From an uncultured Psychromonas sp. (GTDB lineage Bacteria; Pseudomonadota; Gammaproteobacteria; Enterobacterales; Psychromonadaceae): a stretch of DNA of 64,000 nt. Where the stretch lies: contig NZ_CANLFB010000021.1 of assembly GCF_947489755.1 (NCBI RefSeq), positions 1 through 64,000 on the forward strand. The letters run 5' to 3'. The notes under the pieces are model-generated. The model was not told the origin of the DNA and ran no database searches. It worked only from the letters and a program-made list of their open reading frames with translations. Positions 9,508 through 21,501 of this stretch are shown here, piece by piece (the stretch's first letter is position 1; the number at the start of each line of letters is the position of its first letter). Both the position numbers and the translations under genes were made by a program.

Positions 9508-12500
9508 GTGAAAGACTTACTCAAGTTTTTAAAGCAACAAAATAAAACCAAAGAATTCGATGGTATTAAAATCGGTTTAGCATCACCAGAAATGATCCGT
9601 TCATGGTCTTTTGGTGAAGTTAAAAAACCTGAAACCATTAACTACCGTACTTTTAAGCCTGAACGTGAAGGTTTATTCTGTGCACGTATCTTTGGTCCAA
9701 TCAAAGATTACGAATGTTTATGTGGTAAATACAAACGCCTTAAGCATCGTGGTGTTATTTGTGAAAAATGTGGTGTTGAGGTAACTCAAGCTAAAGTTCG
9801 TCGTGACCGTATGGGACACATCGAATTAGCATCACCTGTTGCACACATTTGGTTCCTTAAATCACTTCCGTCACGTATTGGCTTAATGCTAGATATGACG
9901 TTACGTGATATCGAACGTATCCTATATTTTGAATCATTCGTGGTTGTAGAACCAGGTATGACTGATCTTGAGCGTGGCCAAATCCTTCTTGAAGAAGAGT
10001 ACTTGGACAACCTAGAGCAATGGGGCGATGAGTTTGACGCAATGATGGGCGCTGAAGCCGTTTTTGCACTACTTAAGCAACTTGATTTAGAGCACGAAAT
10101 CAAAGGCATGCGTGAAGAGTTAGAAACAACTAATTCTGAAACTCGCCGTAAAAAATTAACTAAGCGTCTGAAACTTGTGGAATCTTTCCACCAGTCTTCA
10201 AACAAACCAGAGTGGATGATCTTAACAGTACTTCCAGTACTTCCACCTGATTTACGTCCACTAGTACCACTAGATGGCGGACGTTTTGCAACCTCTGACC
10301 TAAATGACTTATACCGTCGTGTTATTAACCGTAATAACCGTCTAAAACGTCTTTTAGAACTAGCTGCGCCAGATATCATCGTACGTAACGAAAAACGTAT
10401 GTTACAAGAATCTGTTGATGCGTTATTAGATAATGGTCGTCGTGGCCGAGCTATTACTGGTTCGAACAAACGTCCTCTAAAATCGCTTGCAGATATGATC
10501 AAAGGTAAGCAAGGTCGTTTCCGTCAAAACTTACTAGGTAAACGTGTAGATTACTCTGGTCGTTCTGTAATCACAGTAGGTCCAACGTTACGTTTACATC
10601 AATGTGGTCTTCCGAAGAAGATGGCATTAGAGCTATTCAAACCATTCGTATACGGTAAGTTAGAAGCATTAGGTCTTGCGACTACTATTAAAGCGGCTAA
10701 GAAATTAGTTGACCGTGAAGGTGGTGAAGTTTGGGACATCCTAGAAGGTGTTATCCGTGAACATCCAGTGCTACTTAACCGTGCACCAACACTTCACAGA
10801 CTAGGTATCCAAGCATTTGAGCCTGTATTAATCGAAGGTAAAGCGATACAGCTTCACCCGTTAGTATGTGCTGCATACAACGCCGATTTCGATGGTGACC
10901 AAATGGCGGTACACGTACCGTTAACAATTGAAGCACAGCTTGAAGCTCGTACTTTGATGATGTCTACGAACAATATTCTATCGCCTGCAAATGGTGAGCC
11001 GATTATCGTACCGTCTCAAGATGTTGTACTAGGTCTTTATTACATGACTCGTACTCGCATTAATGGTCGTGGCGAAGGCATGTACTTCCAAAGTGCAAAA
11101 GAGGCTGAAAAAGCATACCGTGCTGGTGTTGTTGATCTACAAGCGATTGTTAAAGTACGTATGACGCAAGTTCATATTGCTGAAGACAAATCTCGTACCT
11201 CTACTACTGGTTTAGTTGAAACAACAATTGGTCGTGCGATTCTGTCTTTAATCATGCCTGAAGGTCTTCCTTTCGAGCATGTTGATTTGAACATGGGCAA
11301 AAAAGCTATCTCTAACGTGTTGAATGCTTGTTACCGTTTACTAGGTATTAAAGACACTGTTATTTTTGCTGACCAATTAATGTATACCGGTTTTGAATAC
11401 GCTACATTGTCAGGTGCCTCTGTTGGTATCGACGATATGGTTATTCCTGATGCTAAGAAAGTATTAGTTGAAGAAGCTGAAGCTGAAGTACTAGAAATCC
11501 AAGAGCAATTCCAAGCTGGTCTTGTTACTGCGGGTGAGCGTTACAATAAAGTTATCGATATTTGGGCAAGTGCGAATGAGCAAGTGGCTAAAGCGATGAT
11601 GGAAAATCTGTCTAAAGAGACAGTCATTAACGCTAAAGGCGAAGAAGAAGTTCAAGATTCGTTTAACAGTGTTTACATGATGGCCGATTCGGGTGCACGT
11701 GGTAGTGCCGCTCAGATTCGTCAGCTTGCAGGTATGCGTGGTCTGATGGCTAAACCAGATGGTTCAATCATCGAAACACCTATCGTAGCTAACTTCCGTG
11801 AAGGTCTAAACGTACTTCAGTACTTTATCTCGACGCATGGTGCACGTAAAGGTCTAGCCGATACCGCACTTAAAACAGCAAACTCGGGTTACCTAACTCG
11901 TCGTCTTGTTGATATCGCTCAAGATTTAGTTATTACTGAAGAAGATTGTGGTAGTACTGAAGGTCTATTAGTTACACCATTGATTCAAGGTGGCGACGTT
12001 GTTGAACCACTTCGTGAACGTGTTCTAGGTCGTGTTGTTGCTCGTGACATCATTAAACCAGGTACAGATAACGAAGTCTTAATCGCACGTAACGTATTAC
12101 TTGATGAAAAATACTGTGACTTAATCGAAGAAGCTTCAGTTGACCAAGTATGGGTTCGCTCTGTTATTACTTGTAATACTGACTTTGGTGCTTGTGCACA
12201 ATGTTACGGTCGTGATTTGGCTCGTGGACACATGGTTGGTCAAGGCGAAGCAGTTGGTGTTATGGCCGCTCAGTCTATCGGTGAACCTGGTACACAGTTA
12301 ACGATGCGTACGTTCCACATCGGTGGTGCAGCATCGCGTTCTGCATCTGAAAACAGTATCCAAGTTAAAAATACGGGTAAAGTTAAATTACATAACGCTA
12401 AGTTTGTAATTAACTCTGATCAAAAAGTAGTTGTTATCTCTCGTTCAACAGAGTTAACCGTTATCGATGAATTAGGCCGTACGAAAGAGAATCACCGTCT

Positions 12501-13728
12501 ACCTTATGGTGCTGTTCTTGATAAGCAAGATGGCGCGACTATTACAGCCGGCGAAATCATTGCTAACTGGGACCCGCATACACATCCAATCATTACGGAA
12601 GTGGAAGGTAAGATAGAGTTCATGGACTTCATTGAAGGCGTGACTATTAACAAGCAAACTGATGAACTAACTGGTTTATCAAGCATTGTTATTATCGACC
12701 CTGCACAACGTCCAAGTGCTGGTAAAGAAATGCGTCCGATGGCTAAACTAGTTGATGCTAAAGGTAATGATGTCTTCATTCCTGGTACACAAGTTATTGC
12801 GCAATATGCACTTGCTGCAAACGCAATCGTAAGCCTAGAAGATGGTGCTCAAGTACGAGTTGGTGATGCGGTAGCCCGTATTCCACAAGAAAGCTCGAAA
12901 ACTCGTGATATCACGGGTGGTCTACCTCGCGTAGCCGACTTATTTGAAGCGCGTACACCTAAAGACGCTGCGATCCTTGCAGAAGTGTCAGGTACATTAG
13001 CATTCGGTAAAGAGACTAAAGGTAAACGTCGTCTTCTTATTACACAAGCTAATGGCGATGTGCATGAAGAGATGATTCAAAAATGGCGTCACCTAAACAT
13101 CTTCGAAGGTGAGAAGATTGAAAAAGGTGAGGTTATTTCTGACGGTCCTGAGTCTCCTCATGACATCCTTCGTCTACGTGGTATTAGCCCAGTGGCTAAC
13201 TACATCACAAACGAAGTACAAGAAGTATACCGTTTACAAGGCGTAAAAATTAATGATAAGCACATCGAAGTTATCGTTAACCAAATGCTACGTAAATGTA
13301 TCATTACTGATGCCGGCGATACGTCGTTCTTAGTGGGTGAGCAAGCTGAAGTTGTGCGTGTTATTATTGAAAACCGTAAACTTGAAGCTGAAGGCAAAAA
13401 TGTTGCTAAGTTTGAATACCAGTTATTAGGTATTACTAAAGCATCACTAGCAACTGAATCGTTTATTTCGGCTGCATCTTTCCAAGAAACAACACGTGTT
13501 CTTACGGAAGCTGCTGTTGCAGGTAAATGTGACCAATTACATGGCTTGAAAGAGAATGTAATCGTTGGTCGCTTGATTCCAGCTGGTACTGGTTTTGCAC
13601 ATCACCGTACTCGTGCTGCAGCTAAAGCGAAAGAGCTTGAACCTGTTAGTGCTGAGCCAATCATCGACGTAGAAGCAGCTGAGCAAAACTTAGCTGACTT
13701 ACTAAACGCCGTTGATTTTGGTGAGTAA
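9508..13728 (+). CDS. rpoC: DNA-directed RNA polymerase subunit beta'
   Basis: The beta' subunit supplies the catalytic magnesium site. The 1406-residue protein (E. coli 1407) starts with GTG after TATGGGAGAG. It contains the N-terminal zinc ribbon [19 protein letters not shown] (about residues 70-88), the catalytic [15 protein letters not shown] (about 458-472) and the second zinc site ([11 protein letters not shown], about 889-899). It is co-transcribed with rpoB and ends at a strong terminator. Confidence 0.98.
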   Translation: MKDLLKFLKQQNKTKEFDGIKIGLASPEMIRSWSFGEVKKPETINYRTFKPEREGLFCARIFGPIKDYECLCGKYKRLKHRGVICEKCGVEVTQAKVRRDRMGHIELASPVAHIWFLKSLPSRIGLMLDMTLRDIERILYFESFVVVEPGMTDLERGQILLEEEYLDNLEQWGDEFDAMMGAEAVFALLKQLDLEHEIKGMREELETTNSETRRKKLTKRLKLVESFHQSSNKPEWMILTVLPVLPPDLRPLVPLDGGRFATSDLNDLYRRVINRNNRLKRLLELAAPDIIVRNEKRMLQESVDALLDNGRRGRAITGSNKRPLKSLADMIKGKQGRFRQNLLGKRVDYSGRSVITVGPTLRLHQCGLPKKMALELFKPFVYGKLEALGLATTIKAAKKLVDREGGEVWDILEGVIREHPVLLNRAPTLHRLGIQAFEPVLIEGKAIQLHPLVCAAYNADFDGDQMAVHVPLTIEAQLEARTLMMSTNNILSPANGEPIIVPSQDVVLGLYYMTRTRINGRGEGMYFQSAKEAEKAYRAGVVDLQAIVKVRMTQVHIAEDKSRTSTTGLVETTIGRAILSLIMPEGLPFEHVDLNMGKKAISNVLNACYRLLGIKDTVIFADQLMYTGFEYATLSGASVGIDDMVIPDAKKVLVEEAEAEVLEIQEQFQAGLVTAGERYNKVIDIWASANEQVAKAMMENLSKETVINAKGEEEVQDSFNSVYMMADSGARGSAAQIRQLAGMRGLMAKPDGSIIETPIVANFREGLNVLQYFISTHGARKGLADTALKTANSGYLTRRLVDIAQDLVITEEDCGSTEGLLVTPLIQGGDVVEPLRERVLGRVVARDIIKPGTDNEVLIARNVLLDEKYCDLIEEASVDQVWVRSVITCNTDFGACAQCYGRDLARGHMVGQGEAVGVMAAQSIGEPGTQLTMRTFHIGGAASRSASENSIQVKNTGKVKLHNAKFVINSDQKVVVISRSTELTVIDELGRTKENHRLPYGAVLDKQDGATITAGEIIANWDPHTHPIITEVEGKIEFMDFIEGVTINKQTDELTGLSSIVIIDPAQRPSAGKEMRPMAKLVDAKGNDVFIPGTQVIAQYALAANAIVSLEDGAQVRVGDAVARIPQESSKTRDITGGLPRVADLFEARTPKDAAILAEVSGTLAFGKETKGKRRLLITQANGDVHEEMIQKWRHLNIFEGEKIEKGEVISDGPESPHDILRLRGISPVANYITNEVQEVYRLQGVKINDKHIEVIVNQMLRKCIITDAGDTSFLVGEQAEVVRVIIENRKLEAEGKNVAKFEYQLLGITKASLATESFISAASFQETTRVLTEAAVAGKCDQLHGLKENVIVGRLIPAGTGFAHHRTRAAAKAKELEPVSAEPIIDVEAAEQNLADLLNAVDFGE

Positions 13729-13760
13729 GTAGTGAATATAAGCAATTAATTTTGCTTTAG

Positions 13761-13788
13761 AAAAAAAGGTGCTTCGGCACCTTTTTTT
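13761..13788 (+). terminator. Intrinsic terminator after rpoC
   Basis: A-tract and GGTGC, loop TTCG, then GCACC and TTTTTTT: a short stem with a stable UUCG loop. It ends rplJL-rpoBC. Confidence 0.93.
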
Positions 13789-13829
13789 ATGTCTAAAATT
13801 TGAGTTTTTTGGTGTTTTTACTTTGCGAT

Positions 13830-15205
13830 TTGCCACGAAGGTACGAAGGGTGAAAAGGTTAAATTAGAGGCGATTAATAACAGATAGTGAATATAGTGCT
13901 TTTAAATTCATTTATTGTCTTTTCTTCGTGTAGCGCAGCGCTTCGTGGTTAATTTATGCTTTCAAATCAAAATCGGTTCACTACGAAGGTAAGGAGGGTG
14001 AAGAAGGTTAAGATCAAAGAGGGTTAAATCAAAAGTGATCAATGGCGATAGTGAATATAGTGTTTTTTGATTAATTTATTGTCTTTTCTTCGTGCTCTTC
14101 GTGTAGCGCAGCGCTTCGTGGTTATTTTGGTGTTTTGAAGTAAAAGGTCGATAATCTGAACTATGAAGTTAAATTGTGTCGGTTGTCGCTTTTGTTATTC
14201 AAGTCCTGTTTTCAGCTTGCAGATCTTTTTTGTGTTTATTTTAGATGGCGTACTCAATTCATAATTCTTCATTAGTGATACAAAGATACAAAAACACAAA
14301 GGTACAAAGATATAAGCAATAAACACTTACACCAGAGCCCCAAAATCAAAAGCTATTTACCACGAAGGCACGAAGGCACGAAGGCACGAAGGGTGAAGAA
14401 GGTTAGAGTAAAAGCGGTTAATAACAGGTAATGGATTATAGCTTTTCTTCGTGTAGCGGAGCGCTTCGTGGTTATTTGGGTATTTTCAAGTAAAAGGAGA
14501 ATAATCGGAACTATAAAATTAAATTGTGTTGGTTGTCGCTTTTGTTATCCGGGGCGCATGCTTTAGCTTGCAGATCTTTTTTGTGTTGATTTTTAGGCGG
14601 TGTACTTAATTCATCATTATTCATTAGTGATACAAAAACACAAAAACACAAAGGTACAAAGATATAAACAATAAACCCTTACACCAGCGGCCCAAAGTCA
14701 AAAGCTATTTACCAGGAAGGTACGAAGGGTGAAAAGGAGAGAGTGAAAGTGCTTAATAAAAAATAGTGAATAAAGGGCTTTTTGATTAGCTTTTGCTCTT
14801 TTCTTCGTGCTCTTCGTGTAGCGGAGCGCTTCGTGGTTATTTTGGTATTTTCAAGTAAAAGGAGGATAATCGGAACTATAAAGTTAAATTGTGTCGGTTG
14901 TCGCTTTTGTTATTCGGGGCGCATGCTTTAGCTTGCAGAATTTTTTTGTGTTGATTTTTAGGCAGTGTACTTAATTCATCATTATTCATTAGTGATACAA
15001 AGATACAAACAATAAACCTTAACACCAAAATCCCTGCAGGCTAAAGCCAGCGCCCCGAGGTCAAAGGCACACTATCAATCTTCAAAGCTAAACTCACAAA
15101 CAACCCCTGCAGGTTAAAGCCAGCGCCCCGAGGTTAAAGGCACACTATCAATCTTCAAAGCTAAACTCACAAACAGCCCCTGCAGGCTAAAGCCAGGCGC
15201 CGAAG
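13830..15205. repeat. Second cluster of palindromic repeats (families A and B)
   Basis: Four family B copies (about 13832-13952, 13979-14126, 14357-14477, 14708-14842) read in the opposite orientation to the copy at 107-221. Family A appears at 14916-15056 with both arms (GGGGCGCATGCTTTAGC at the left, GCTAAAGCCAGCGCCCC at the right) and at 14551 with a good left arm and degenerate right arm. Two further right arms follow at about 15108-15132 and 15176-15200 in a tandem 68-72-bp repeat. One B copy contains three extra CACGAAGG steps at its edge. No gene is seen. Confidence 0.85.
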
Positions 15206-15314
15206 TTCAAGAGGCTAGAGTCGATTTCTAAGTTTTTTGTTATTTCACATTGTTTTTATTTTGCTTCTACTTCAATATACAGACTCAAAATTAACTGATT
15301 AGGATAAGCCTTAA

Positions 15315-15707
15315 ATGACAACTAAAAAAATTATTAGTACAGAACAATCGCCATCAGCAATTGGTCCATATTCTCAAGCTAATCAATTCGGTGATATGAT
15401 TTTTACTTCTGGTCAAATTCCATTAAACCCAAAAACAATGGAAATTGTTGAGGGTGGCGTTGCAGAACAAACTGAGCAAGTAATGAAAAATCTATTTGCT
15501 GTACTAGAAGCGGCTGGGGCGACGGGTGAAACTGTCGTTAAAACAACTTGTTTCATTAAAGACATGAATGACTTTGTTGCTTTCAATGAAGTGTACGGTA
15601 AGTATTTTGCTACTTTAGCACCTGCTCGTTCATGTGTTGAAGTTGCTCGTTTACCAAAAGATGTATTAGTTGAAGTTGAAGCTGTTGCATTTGTAGCGTC
15701 TAAATAA
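15315..15707 (+). CDS. ridA: RidA family enamine/imine deaminase
   Basis: RidA hydrolyses reactive enamine/imine intermediates such as 2-aminoacrylate released by PLP enzymes. The 130-residue protein has the family's N-terminal [15 protein letters not shown] and the C-terminal region [20 protein letters not shown], which contains the substrate-binding Arg (about residue 106) and catalytic-site Glu (about 121). AGGATAAG precedes the ATG. It lies 26 bp before tusD on the same strand. Co-transcription is possible but no functional link is known. Confidence 0.92.
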   Translation: MTTKKIISTEQSPSAIGPYSQANQFGDMIFTSGQIPLNPKTMEIVEGGVAEQTEQVMKNLFAVLEAAGATGETVVKTTCFIKDMNDFVAFNEVYGKYFATLAPARSCVEVARLPKDVLVEVEAVAFVASK

Positions 15708-15733
15708 GTTTAATTTAGACTATAAGGTTTACA

Positions 15734-16138
15734 ATGTCTGACCATCAAGTAACAAAATTTACTCTGTTAGTGACTGGCAACCCAGCTAGTCACCAAAGTG
15801 CCTCTAACGCATACCAATTTTGCTCTGCCGCATTAAAAGCTGGGCATAAAGTGAGTGGCGTGTTTTTTTATCTTGATGGTGTATTAACGGCAAGTAACCT
15901 CATTAGCCCTGCAACCGATGAAGTTAATTTACCGGATTTATGGGCTAATTTAGCTAAAGAATATCAATTCCCACTAGAAGTTTGTGTATCTGCTTCTTTA
16001 CGTCGTGGCATTGTTAATCAACAGGAAGCTGAGCAATTAGCACTTTCCAATTACAATCTTAAATCACCTTTTGTATTAAGTGGGTTAGGGCAGTTAGCTG
16101 AACTGTCAGCTAGTTGTGACCGTTTAGTGCAGTTTTAG
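15734..16138 (+). CDS. tusD: Sulfurtransferase TusD
   Basis: TusD is the sulfur-carrying subunit of the TusBCD hexamer, which relays persulfide sulfur from TusA to TusE for 2-thiouridine at the wobble base of Lys, Glu and Gln tRNAs. The 134-residue protein has the DsrE/TusD fold pattern. It retains the active Cys in LEVCVSASLRRG (Cys84, corresponding to E. coli Cys78) and the C-terminal LSGLGQLAE and CDRLVQF motifs. It is followed at once by tusC and tusB, the E. coli gene order upstream of rpsL. Confidence 0.93.
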   Translation: MSDHQVTKFTLLVTGNPASHQSASNAYQFCSAALKAGHKVSGVFFYLDGVLTASNLISPATDEVNLPDLWANLAKEYQFPLEVCVSASLRRGIVNQQEAEQLALSNYNLKSPFVLSGLGQLAELSASCDRLVQF

Positions 16139-16163
16139 GCTGGTGATACTTTAGGATATGAAT

Positions 16164-16523
16164 ATGGAAAAGAAAATCGGTATTGTTAACAGGCGCGCAC
16201 CACATGGTACAACTCATGCTCGTGAAGCGTTAGATCTTAGTTTAGCTCTCTCTGCGTTTAATGAGTCTCTAAGTCTTTTTTTCATGGGTGACGGTGTTTA
16301 TCAATTATTGGCCAAGCATCAAGCTGATGTGATTTTGCAAAAAGATTTTCAACCTATGCTACAAATGCTTGAGCTTTATGATGTTGAACAAATTTATGTT
16401 TGCCAGCGTTCACTCTCTGTAAGAAATATTTCAGTAGAACAATTAGTTATTAAAACGACGCTGCTAAGTACTGATGAAATAAATTTACACCTTGCTAAGC
16501 AAGACCAATTAATGAGTTTTTAA
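16164..16523 (+). CDS. tusC: Sulfurtransferase complex subunit TusC
   Basis: Structural DsrF-like subunit of TusBCD. Two ATGs are possible: 16158 (121 aa) is only 2 bp from the AGGA, while 16164 (119 aa) is 8 bp from it and gives MEKKIGIVNRRAPHG, aligning with the E. coli start. I use 16164. The conserved APHGT motif and the LYDVEQIYVC segment near residue 75 support the assignment. tusB begins directly after the stop codon. Confidence 0.9.
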   Translation: MEKKIGIVNRRAPHGTTHAREALDLSLALSAFNESLSLFFMGDGVYQLLAKHQADVILQKDFQPMLQMLELYDVEQIYVCQRSLSVRNISVEQLVIKTTLLSTDEINLHLAKQDQLMSF

Positions 16524-16814
16524 ATGATATTACATACGGTTAATAGCTCGCCATTAAGTACTTTTTCGTTACATGATTGTTTAAAGCAATTAGATGATAA
16601 CGATATTTTATTGTTAATCAGTGATGGTGTCATTGCTGCAAGTGCGACTATTGAACAACAACCAACGTTATTAAAACTCCATGAAAGCCAACGTTTGTTT
16701 GTCCTACGAGATGATTTAGTTGCGCGTGGTTTAGATGTGAAGGTAGGTGAAATTATCGATTACCCTGCTTTTGTGGATTTAACAATTCAATGTAAAAGCC
16801 AATTAGCCTGGTAA
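16524..16814 (+). CDS. tusB: Sulfurtransferase complex subunit TusB
   Basis: Third, DsrH-like subunit of the TusBCD sulfur relay. The 96-residue product (E. coli 95) begins MILHTVNSSP and ends in SQLAW, matching the family's LHT...SP start and QMAW-type end. DDLVARGLDVKVGEIIDYPAFV (residues 62-83) corresponds to the conserved ARGL...IDY region. It abuts the tusC stop without a gap, indicating coupled translation, and lies about 240 bp before rpsL. Confidence 0.9.
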   Translation: MILHTVNSSPLSTFSLHDCLKQLDDNDILLLISDGVIAASATIEQQPTLLKLHESQRLFVLRDDLVARGLDVKVGEIIDYPAFVDLTIQCKSQLAW

Positions 16815-16964
16815 TATTTACTTATTAGTGACCATAAAAATTATTTTTAATTTAATCCCCTTTATTTGTATTACCCTCGCTGACTTTACCGTTTCAATAT
16901 AACTAATTAAATATCTGCTTTTTGGACTTCTCATTTTGTGACTAAAAACACAATTGCCTATTTA

Positions 16965-16993
16965 TTGACTCGCCTTTCTATTAAGCGTAAACT
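16965..16993 (+). promoter_or_regulatory. Probable str operon promoter
   Basis: TTGACT (16965-16970), a 17-bp spacer and TAAACT (16988-16993), 60 bp before the rpsL start. It is well placed to drive rpsL-rpsG-fusA-tuf. Confidence 0.65.
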
Positions 16994-17052
16994 CTTGCGA
17001 CCCTAATCTTTAGGGCTTGATTTTTCACACACACATTAGGAGCTATTTAACA

Positions 17053-17427
17053 ATGGCAACAATTTCACAATTGGTACGCAAACCGCGTAAGGACAAAGTT
17101 CAAAAAACTAACGTTCCTGCGCTAGAAGCGTGTCCTCAAAAACGTGGTGTATGTACTCGTGTATATACTACTACACCAAAAAAACCTAACTCGGCAATGC
17201 GTAAAGTTGCTCGTGTACGTCTAACTAACGGTTTCGAAGTAACTTCGTACATCGGTGGTGAAGGCCATAACTTGCAAGAGCATAGTGTAATCTTGATCCG
17301 CGGCGGTCGTGTAAAAGATTTACCGGGTGTTCGTTACCATACAATTCGTGGTGCACTTGATACTTCAGGTGTTGCAGCACGTCGTAACGGTCGTTCTAAG
17401 TACGGTGCTAAAAAGCCTAAATCTTAA
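17053..17427 (+). CDS. rpsL: 30S ribosomal protein S12
   Basis: S12 lies at the decoding centre and controls accuracy. I chose ATG 17053 ([13 protein letters not shown]) because it reproduces the 124-residue family length and follows TAGGAGC; an in-frame ATG at 17017 would add 12 atypical residues. The streptomycin-related positions are wild type: Lys in [11 protein letters not shown] and Lys in [13 protein letters not shown]. It is the first gene of the str operon; rpsG follows after 84 bp. Confidence 0.98.
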   Translation: MATISQLVRKPRKDKVQKTNVPALEACPQKRGVCTRVYTTTPKKPNSAMRKVARVRLTNGFEVTSYIGGEGHNLQEHSVILIRGGRVKDLPGVRYHTIRGALDTSGVAARRNGRSKYGAKKPKS

Positions 17428-17484
17428 TACTTTCCGTAAGTAAGGCCAAACAAACACTATTTAATTTTAATATGTTTTGGGTAA

Positions 17485-17982
<498 letters not shown>

Positions 17983-17991
17983 AAAAATATT

Positions 17992-18017
17992 AGCACAGGC
18001 TTTCGCCTGTGCTTTTT
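17992..18017 (+). terminator. Terminator-like hairpin between rpsG and fusA
   Basis: AGCACAGGC (17992-18000), loop TTTC, GCCTGTGCT (18005-18013), then T residues. It could attenuate transcription into fusA-tuf. An ATG at 18009 lies inside its right arm. Confidence 0.75.
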
Positions 18018-18059
18018 CGTTTCTATTTGCACAAAGCTTTATTTAAGAAGGACATTGCA

Positions 18060-20156
18060 TTGTCACGTACAACTCCTATTGAGCGCTACCGTAATATCGG
18101 TATTGTAGCTCATGTCGATGCAGGTAAAACTACTACTACAGAGCGTGTGTTGTTCTACACTGGCGTATCTCACCGAATTGGTGAAGTACATGATGGTGCA
18201 GCAACAATGGACTGGATGGAGCAGGAGCAGGAACGTGGTATTACTATCACATCCGCCGCGACTACTACTTTCTGGCAGGGCATGCAAAACCAGTATGAGC
18301 AACACCGCATTAATATCATCGATACGCCTGGACATGTAGACTTCACTATTGAAGTTGAACGTTCTTTACGTGTGTTAGATGGTGCTGTAGTTGTATTTTG
18401 TGGCTCGTCAGGTGTAGAACCTCAATCAGAAACTGTATGGCGTCAAGCTAACAAATACCACGTTCCGCGTATTGTGTTTGTTAACAAGATGGACCGTACT
18501 GGTGCTGACTTTGAATCTGTACTTGAGCAAATTCGAACTCGCTTAGGCGCGACTTGTGTTCCTATTCATCTGAATATTGGAACAGAAGAGCACTTTCGCG
18601 GAGTTATCGACCTCATTAAAATGAAAGCGATTGATTGGAACGATGCAGATCAAGGAATGACATTTCAATATGATGACATTCCCGCTGAGCTATTAGAACA
18701 CGCGCAAGTTTTGCACGAAGAACTAGTAGAAGCAGCTGCAGAAGCAAATGATGAACTGATGGATAAGTACCTTGAAGAAGGTGAGCTTTCAGAAGAAGAA
18801 ATCAAAGCAGGTTTACGTATTCGTACGTTAAATAATGAAATCGTACTAGCAACTTGTGGCAGCGCCTTTAAAAATAAAGGTGTGCAAGCAGTGTTAGATG
18901 CGGTCATTGACTATCTACCTTCTCCTGTAGAAGTTGAGGCTATTAAAGCTATCAACGGACACAACGATCAAGAAATAGAATGTCCTGCGACTGATGATGC
19001 ACCATTTGCTGCACTTGCATTTAAAGTGGCAACCGACCCATTCGTGGGAACGTTAACCTTTATGCGAGTTTACTCAGGCGTAGTTAAGTCTGGTGAGCAA
19101 GTTTATATTCCTATTAAAGGTAAAAAAGAGCGTTTAGGACGCATCGTACAGATGCATGCTAACGAACGTAAGGAAGTCAAAGAAGTTCGCGCCGGTGATA
19201 TTGCCGCTGTGATCGGTCTTAAAGACGTCACTACGGGGGATACGCTTTGTGTTGCTGGACAGAATATTATTCTTGAGCGTATGGATTTCCCTGAACCGGT
19301 TATTCAAATTGCGGTTGAGCCAAAAACTAAGGCCGACCAAGTTAAATTAACGCTAGCACTAGAAAAACTATCTGCTGAAGACCCTTCTTTTCGTGTTGAA
19401 ACAAATGAAGAGTCTGGACAAATACTGATCTCTGGTATGGGTGAACTTCACCTAGACATTATAGTCGATCGTATGCGTCGTGAGTTTTCTGTTAACTGTA
19501 ACGTGGGTAACCCACAAGTTGCATACCGTGAGACCATCCGTAAAACGGTTGAGATCGAAGGTAAATTTATTCGTCAGGGTGAAGGACCTAGCCATTATGG
19601 CCATGTCCAGCTAAGATTAGAACCGTTGGAAAGTGGTTCTGGTTTTGAATTTGTGAATGAAATGGCTGCGAATGTTTTCCCTAAAGAATACATTCCAGCG
19701 GTGAGCAAAGGCTGTGAAGAACAAATGAACCAAGGTGTGTTGGCTGGTTATCCAATGCTTGACGTACGAGTCACTTTATTAAATGGTTCTTACCATGAGG
19801 TTGACTCTAGCGAAATGGCATTTAAAATTGCTGGTATGATGGGTTTTAGAGATGGGGCATTAAAAGCTGATGCAACAATTCTTGAGCCTGTGATGAAAGT
19901 GGAAGTAACTACTCCTGAAGATTGGATGGGGACTGTTGTTGGCGATCTTAATAGTCGTCGTGGTATTATAGATGGAATGGACGATGGCCCTGGTGGCGTT
20001 AAGATCGTACATGCTAAAGTACCGCTGTCTGAAATGTTCGGTTATGCAACCGCAGTTCGTTCGGCAACGCAAGGTCGAGCATCTTATTCTATGGAGTTTT
20101 TAGAATATGCCGATGCGCCTAAAAAAATTGCTAACGCAATTATTGAAGCGAAATAA
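18060..20156 (+). CDS. fusA: Elongation factor G
   Basis: EF-G is the GTPase that drives ribosomal translocation and, with RRF, recycling. The start chosen is TTG 18060 ([20 protein letters not shown]), 7 bp after AAGGA, aligning with the MARTTP start of E. coli and giving 698 residues (E. coli 704). G motifs are present: AHVDAGKT (P loop), DTPGHVD and NKMD. The domain IV tip loop I, normally SGGRGQ before (Y/F)GHV, reads GEGPSH (residues 507-512), while the second tip loop GSYHEVDS is normal. The DNA shows no frameshift around this site. It may be a divergent EF-G lineage in the str-operon position. Confidence 0.95.
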   Translation: MSRTTPIERYRNIGIVAHVDAGKTTTTERVLFYTGVSHRIGEVHDGAATMDWMEQEQERGITITSAATTTFWQGMQNQYEQHRINIIDTPGHVDFTIEVERSLRVLDGAVVVFCGSSGVEPQSETVWRQANKYHVPRIVFVNKMDRTGADFESVLEQIRTRLGATCVPIHLNIGTEEHFRGVIDLIKMKAIDWNDADQGMTFQYDDIPAELLEHAQVLHEELVEAAAEANDELMDKYLEEGELSEEEIKAGLRIRTLNNEIVLATCGSAFKNKGVQAVLDAVIDYLPSPVEVEAIKAINGHNDQEIECPATDDAPFAALAFKVATDPFVGTLTFMRVYSGVVKSGEQVYIPIKGKKERLGRIVQMHANERKEVKEVRAGDIAAVIGLKDVTTGDTLCVAGQNIILERMDFPEPVIQIAVEPKTKADQVKLTLALEKLSAEDPSFRVETNEESGQILISGMGELHLDIIVDRMRREFSVNCNVGNPQVAYRETIRKTVEIEGKFIRQGEGPSHYGHVQLRLEPLESGSGFEFVNEMAANVFPKEYIPAVSKGCEEQMNQGVLAGYPMLDVRVTLLNGSYHEVDSSEMAFKIAGMMGFRDGALKADATILEPVMKVEVTTPEDWMGTVVGDLNSRRGIIDGMDDGPGGVKIVHAKVPLSEMFGYATAVRSATQGRASYSMEFLEYADAPKKIANAIIEAK

Positions 20157-20229
20157 AAAATAAATTAAACTACACCTTTCCATGTGATGGCATGTGGAGA
20201 GGTATTTACTGATAAAGAAGGTACACACT

Positions 20230-21414
20230 GTGTCTAAAGAAAAATTTGAACGTAATAAACCACATGTAAACGTAGGTACAATTGGCCACGTTGACCATGG
20301 TAAAACTACTTTAACAGCTGCAATCTCTGCTGTATTAACTAAGAAATTCGGCGGCGACGTTCGTGATTTCTCTGCAATCGATAATGCTCCAGAAGAGCGT
20401 GAACGTGGTATTACAATCAATACTTCTCACATCGAATACGATACAGAAACTCGTCACTACGCACACGTAGACTGTCCTGGACATGCCGATTATGTTAAAA
20501 ACATGATCACTGGTGCTGCTCAAATGGATGGTGGTATCTTAGTTGTTGCTGCAACAGATGGTCCTATGCCACAAACTCGTGAGCATATCCTACTTTCTCG
20601 TCAAGTTGGTGTTCCACACTTAGTTGTTTTCTTAAACAAATGTGACATGGTTGATGATGAAGAGCTACTAGAATTAGTAGAAATGGAAGTTCGTGAACTT
20701 CTTTCTGAATATGATTTCCCAGGTGATGACCTACCAGTTATCCTTGGTTCAGCGCTTAAAGCACTTGAAGGCGAAGCTGAATGGGAAGATAAAATCCTTG
20801 AACTTGCTGATGCACTAGATACTTATATCCCTCTTCCAGAGCGTGACATCGACAAACCATTCATCCTACCAATTGAAGATGTATTCTCAATTGCTGGTCG
20901 TGGTACTGTTGTTACTGGTCGTGTTGAGCGCGGTATCATCAAAGTTGGTGAGTCTGTTGAAATCGTTGGTCTTAAAGATACTGTTACTACTACATGTACT
21001 GGTGTTGAGATGTTCCGTAAACTTCTTGACGAAGGTCGTGCTGGTGAGAACGTTGGTGTTCTTTTACGTGGTACTAAACGTGAAGACGTTGAACGTGGTC
21101 AAGTTCTAGCTAAGCCTGGTTCAATCAAGCCGCATACTAAGTTCGAATCTGAAGTATACGTACTAAGTAAAGATGAAGGTGGTCGTCATACTCCATTCTT
21201 CAAAGGTTACCGTCCACAGTTCTACTTCCGTACAACTGACATCACTGGTGCTGTTGAGCTTCCAGAAGGTGTTGAAATGGTAATGCCTGGTGATAACCTT
21301 AAGTTCGTTGTTGAACTAATTGGTCCAATCGCTATGGATGAAGGTCTACGTTTCGCAATCCGCGAAGGTGGCCGTACTGTTGGTGCTGGTGTTGTTTCTA
21401 CTATCATCGCGTAA
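20230..21414 (+). CDS. tuf: Elongation factor Tu
   Basis: EF-Tu delivers aminoacyl-tRNA to the ribosome. GTG 20230 ([18 protein letters not shown]) is the start: it matches the E. coli N-terminus, has AGAAGG 8 bp upstream and gives 394 residues, identical to E. coli; an in-frame ATG at 20194 would add an unlikely 12 residues. Motifs [16 protein letters not shown] and NKCDMVDD are intact. It is the last gene of the str operon. Its 3' end is partially duplicated twice downstream (21502-21770). The S10 operon that follows in many relatives is absent. Confidence 0.98.
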   Translation: MSKEKFERNKPHVNVGTIGHVDHGKTTLTAAISAVLTKKFGGDVRDFSAIDNAPEERERGITINTSHIEYDTETRHYAHVDCPGHADYVKNMITGAAQMDGGILVVAATDGPMPQTREHILLSRQVGVPHLVVFLNKCDMVDDEELLELVEMEVRELLSEYDFPGDDLPVILGSALKALEGEAEWEDKILELADALDTYIPLPERDIDKPFILPIEDVFSIAGRGTVVTGRVERGIIKVGESVEIVGLKDTVTTTCTGVEMFRKLLDEGRAGENVGVLLRGTKREDVERGQVLAKPGSIKPHTKFESEVYVLSKDEGGRHTPFFKGYRPQFYFRTTDITGAVELPEGVEMVMPGDNLKFVVELIGPIAMDEGLRFAIREGGRTVGAGVVSTIIA

Positions 21415-21448
21415 TTTATAATTACACGTTTTTAGTTAAACAATATTC

Positions 21449-21477
21449 AAAAAAGAGAGCCTAGGCTCTCTTTTTTT
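21449..21477 (+). terminator. Intrinsic terminator after tuf
   Basis: Stem GAGAGCC (21455-21461) and GGCTCTC (21464-21470) in an A-tract/T-tract frame. A variant (GAGAGCCTTGGTTCTC) recurs in the duplicated tail near 21644. Confidence 0.9.
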
Positions 21478-21501
21478 ATGTCTGCAGAAAAGTAATGTAA
21501 A

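Noticed and set aside
9786-10502. 238-codon minus-strand frame inside rpoC
   Set aside because: It is the shadow of a highly conserved gene; composition follows the complementary codons and no family is recognised.
18009-18059. ATG 18009 as the EF-G start
   Set aside because: It lies in a terminator stem and adds 17 residues not seen in EF-G; TTG 18060 has a good Shine-Dalgarno and aligns with the family.
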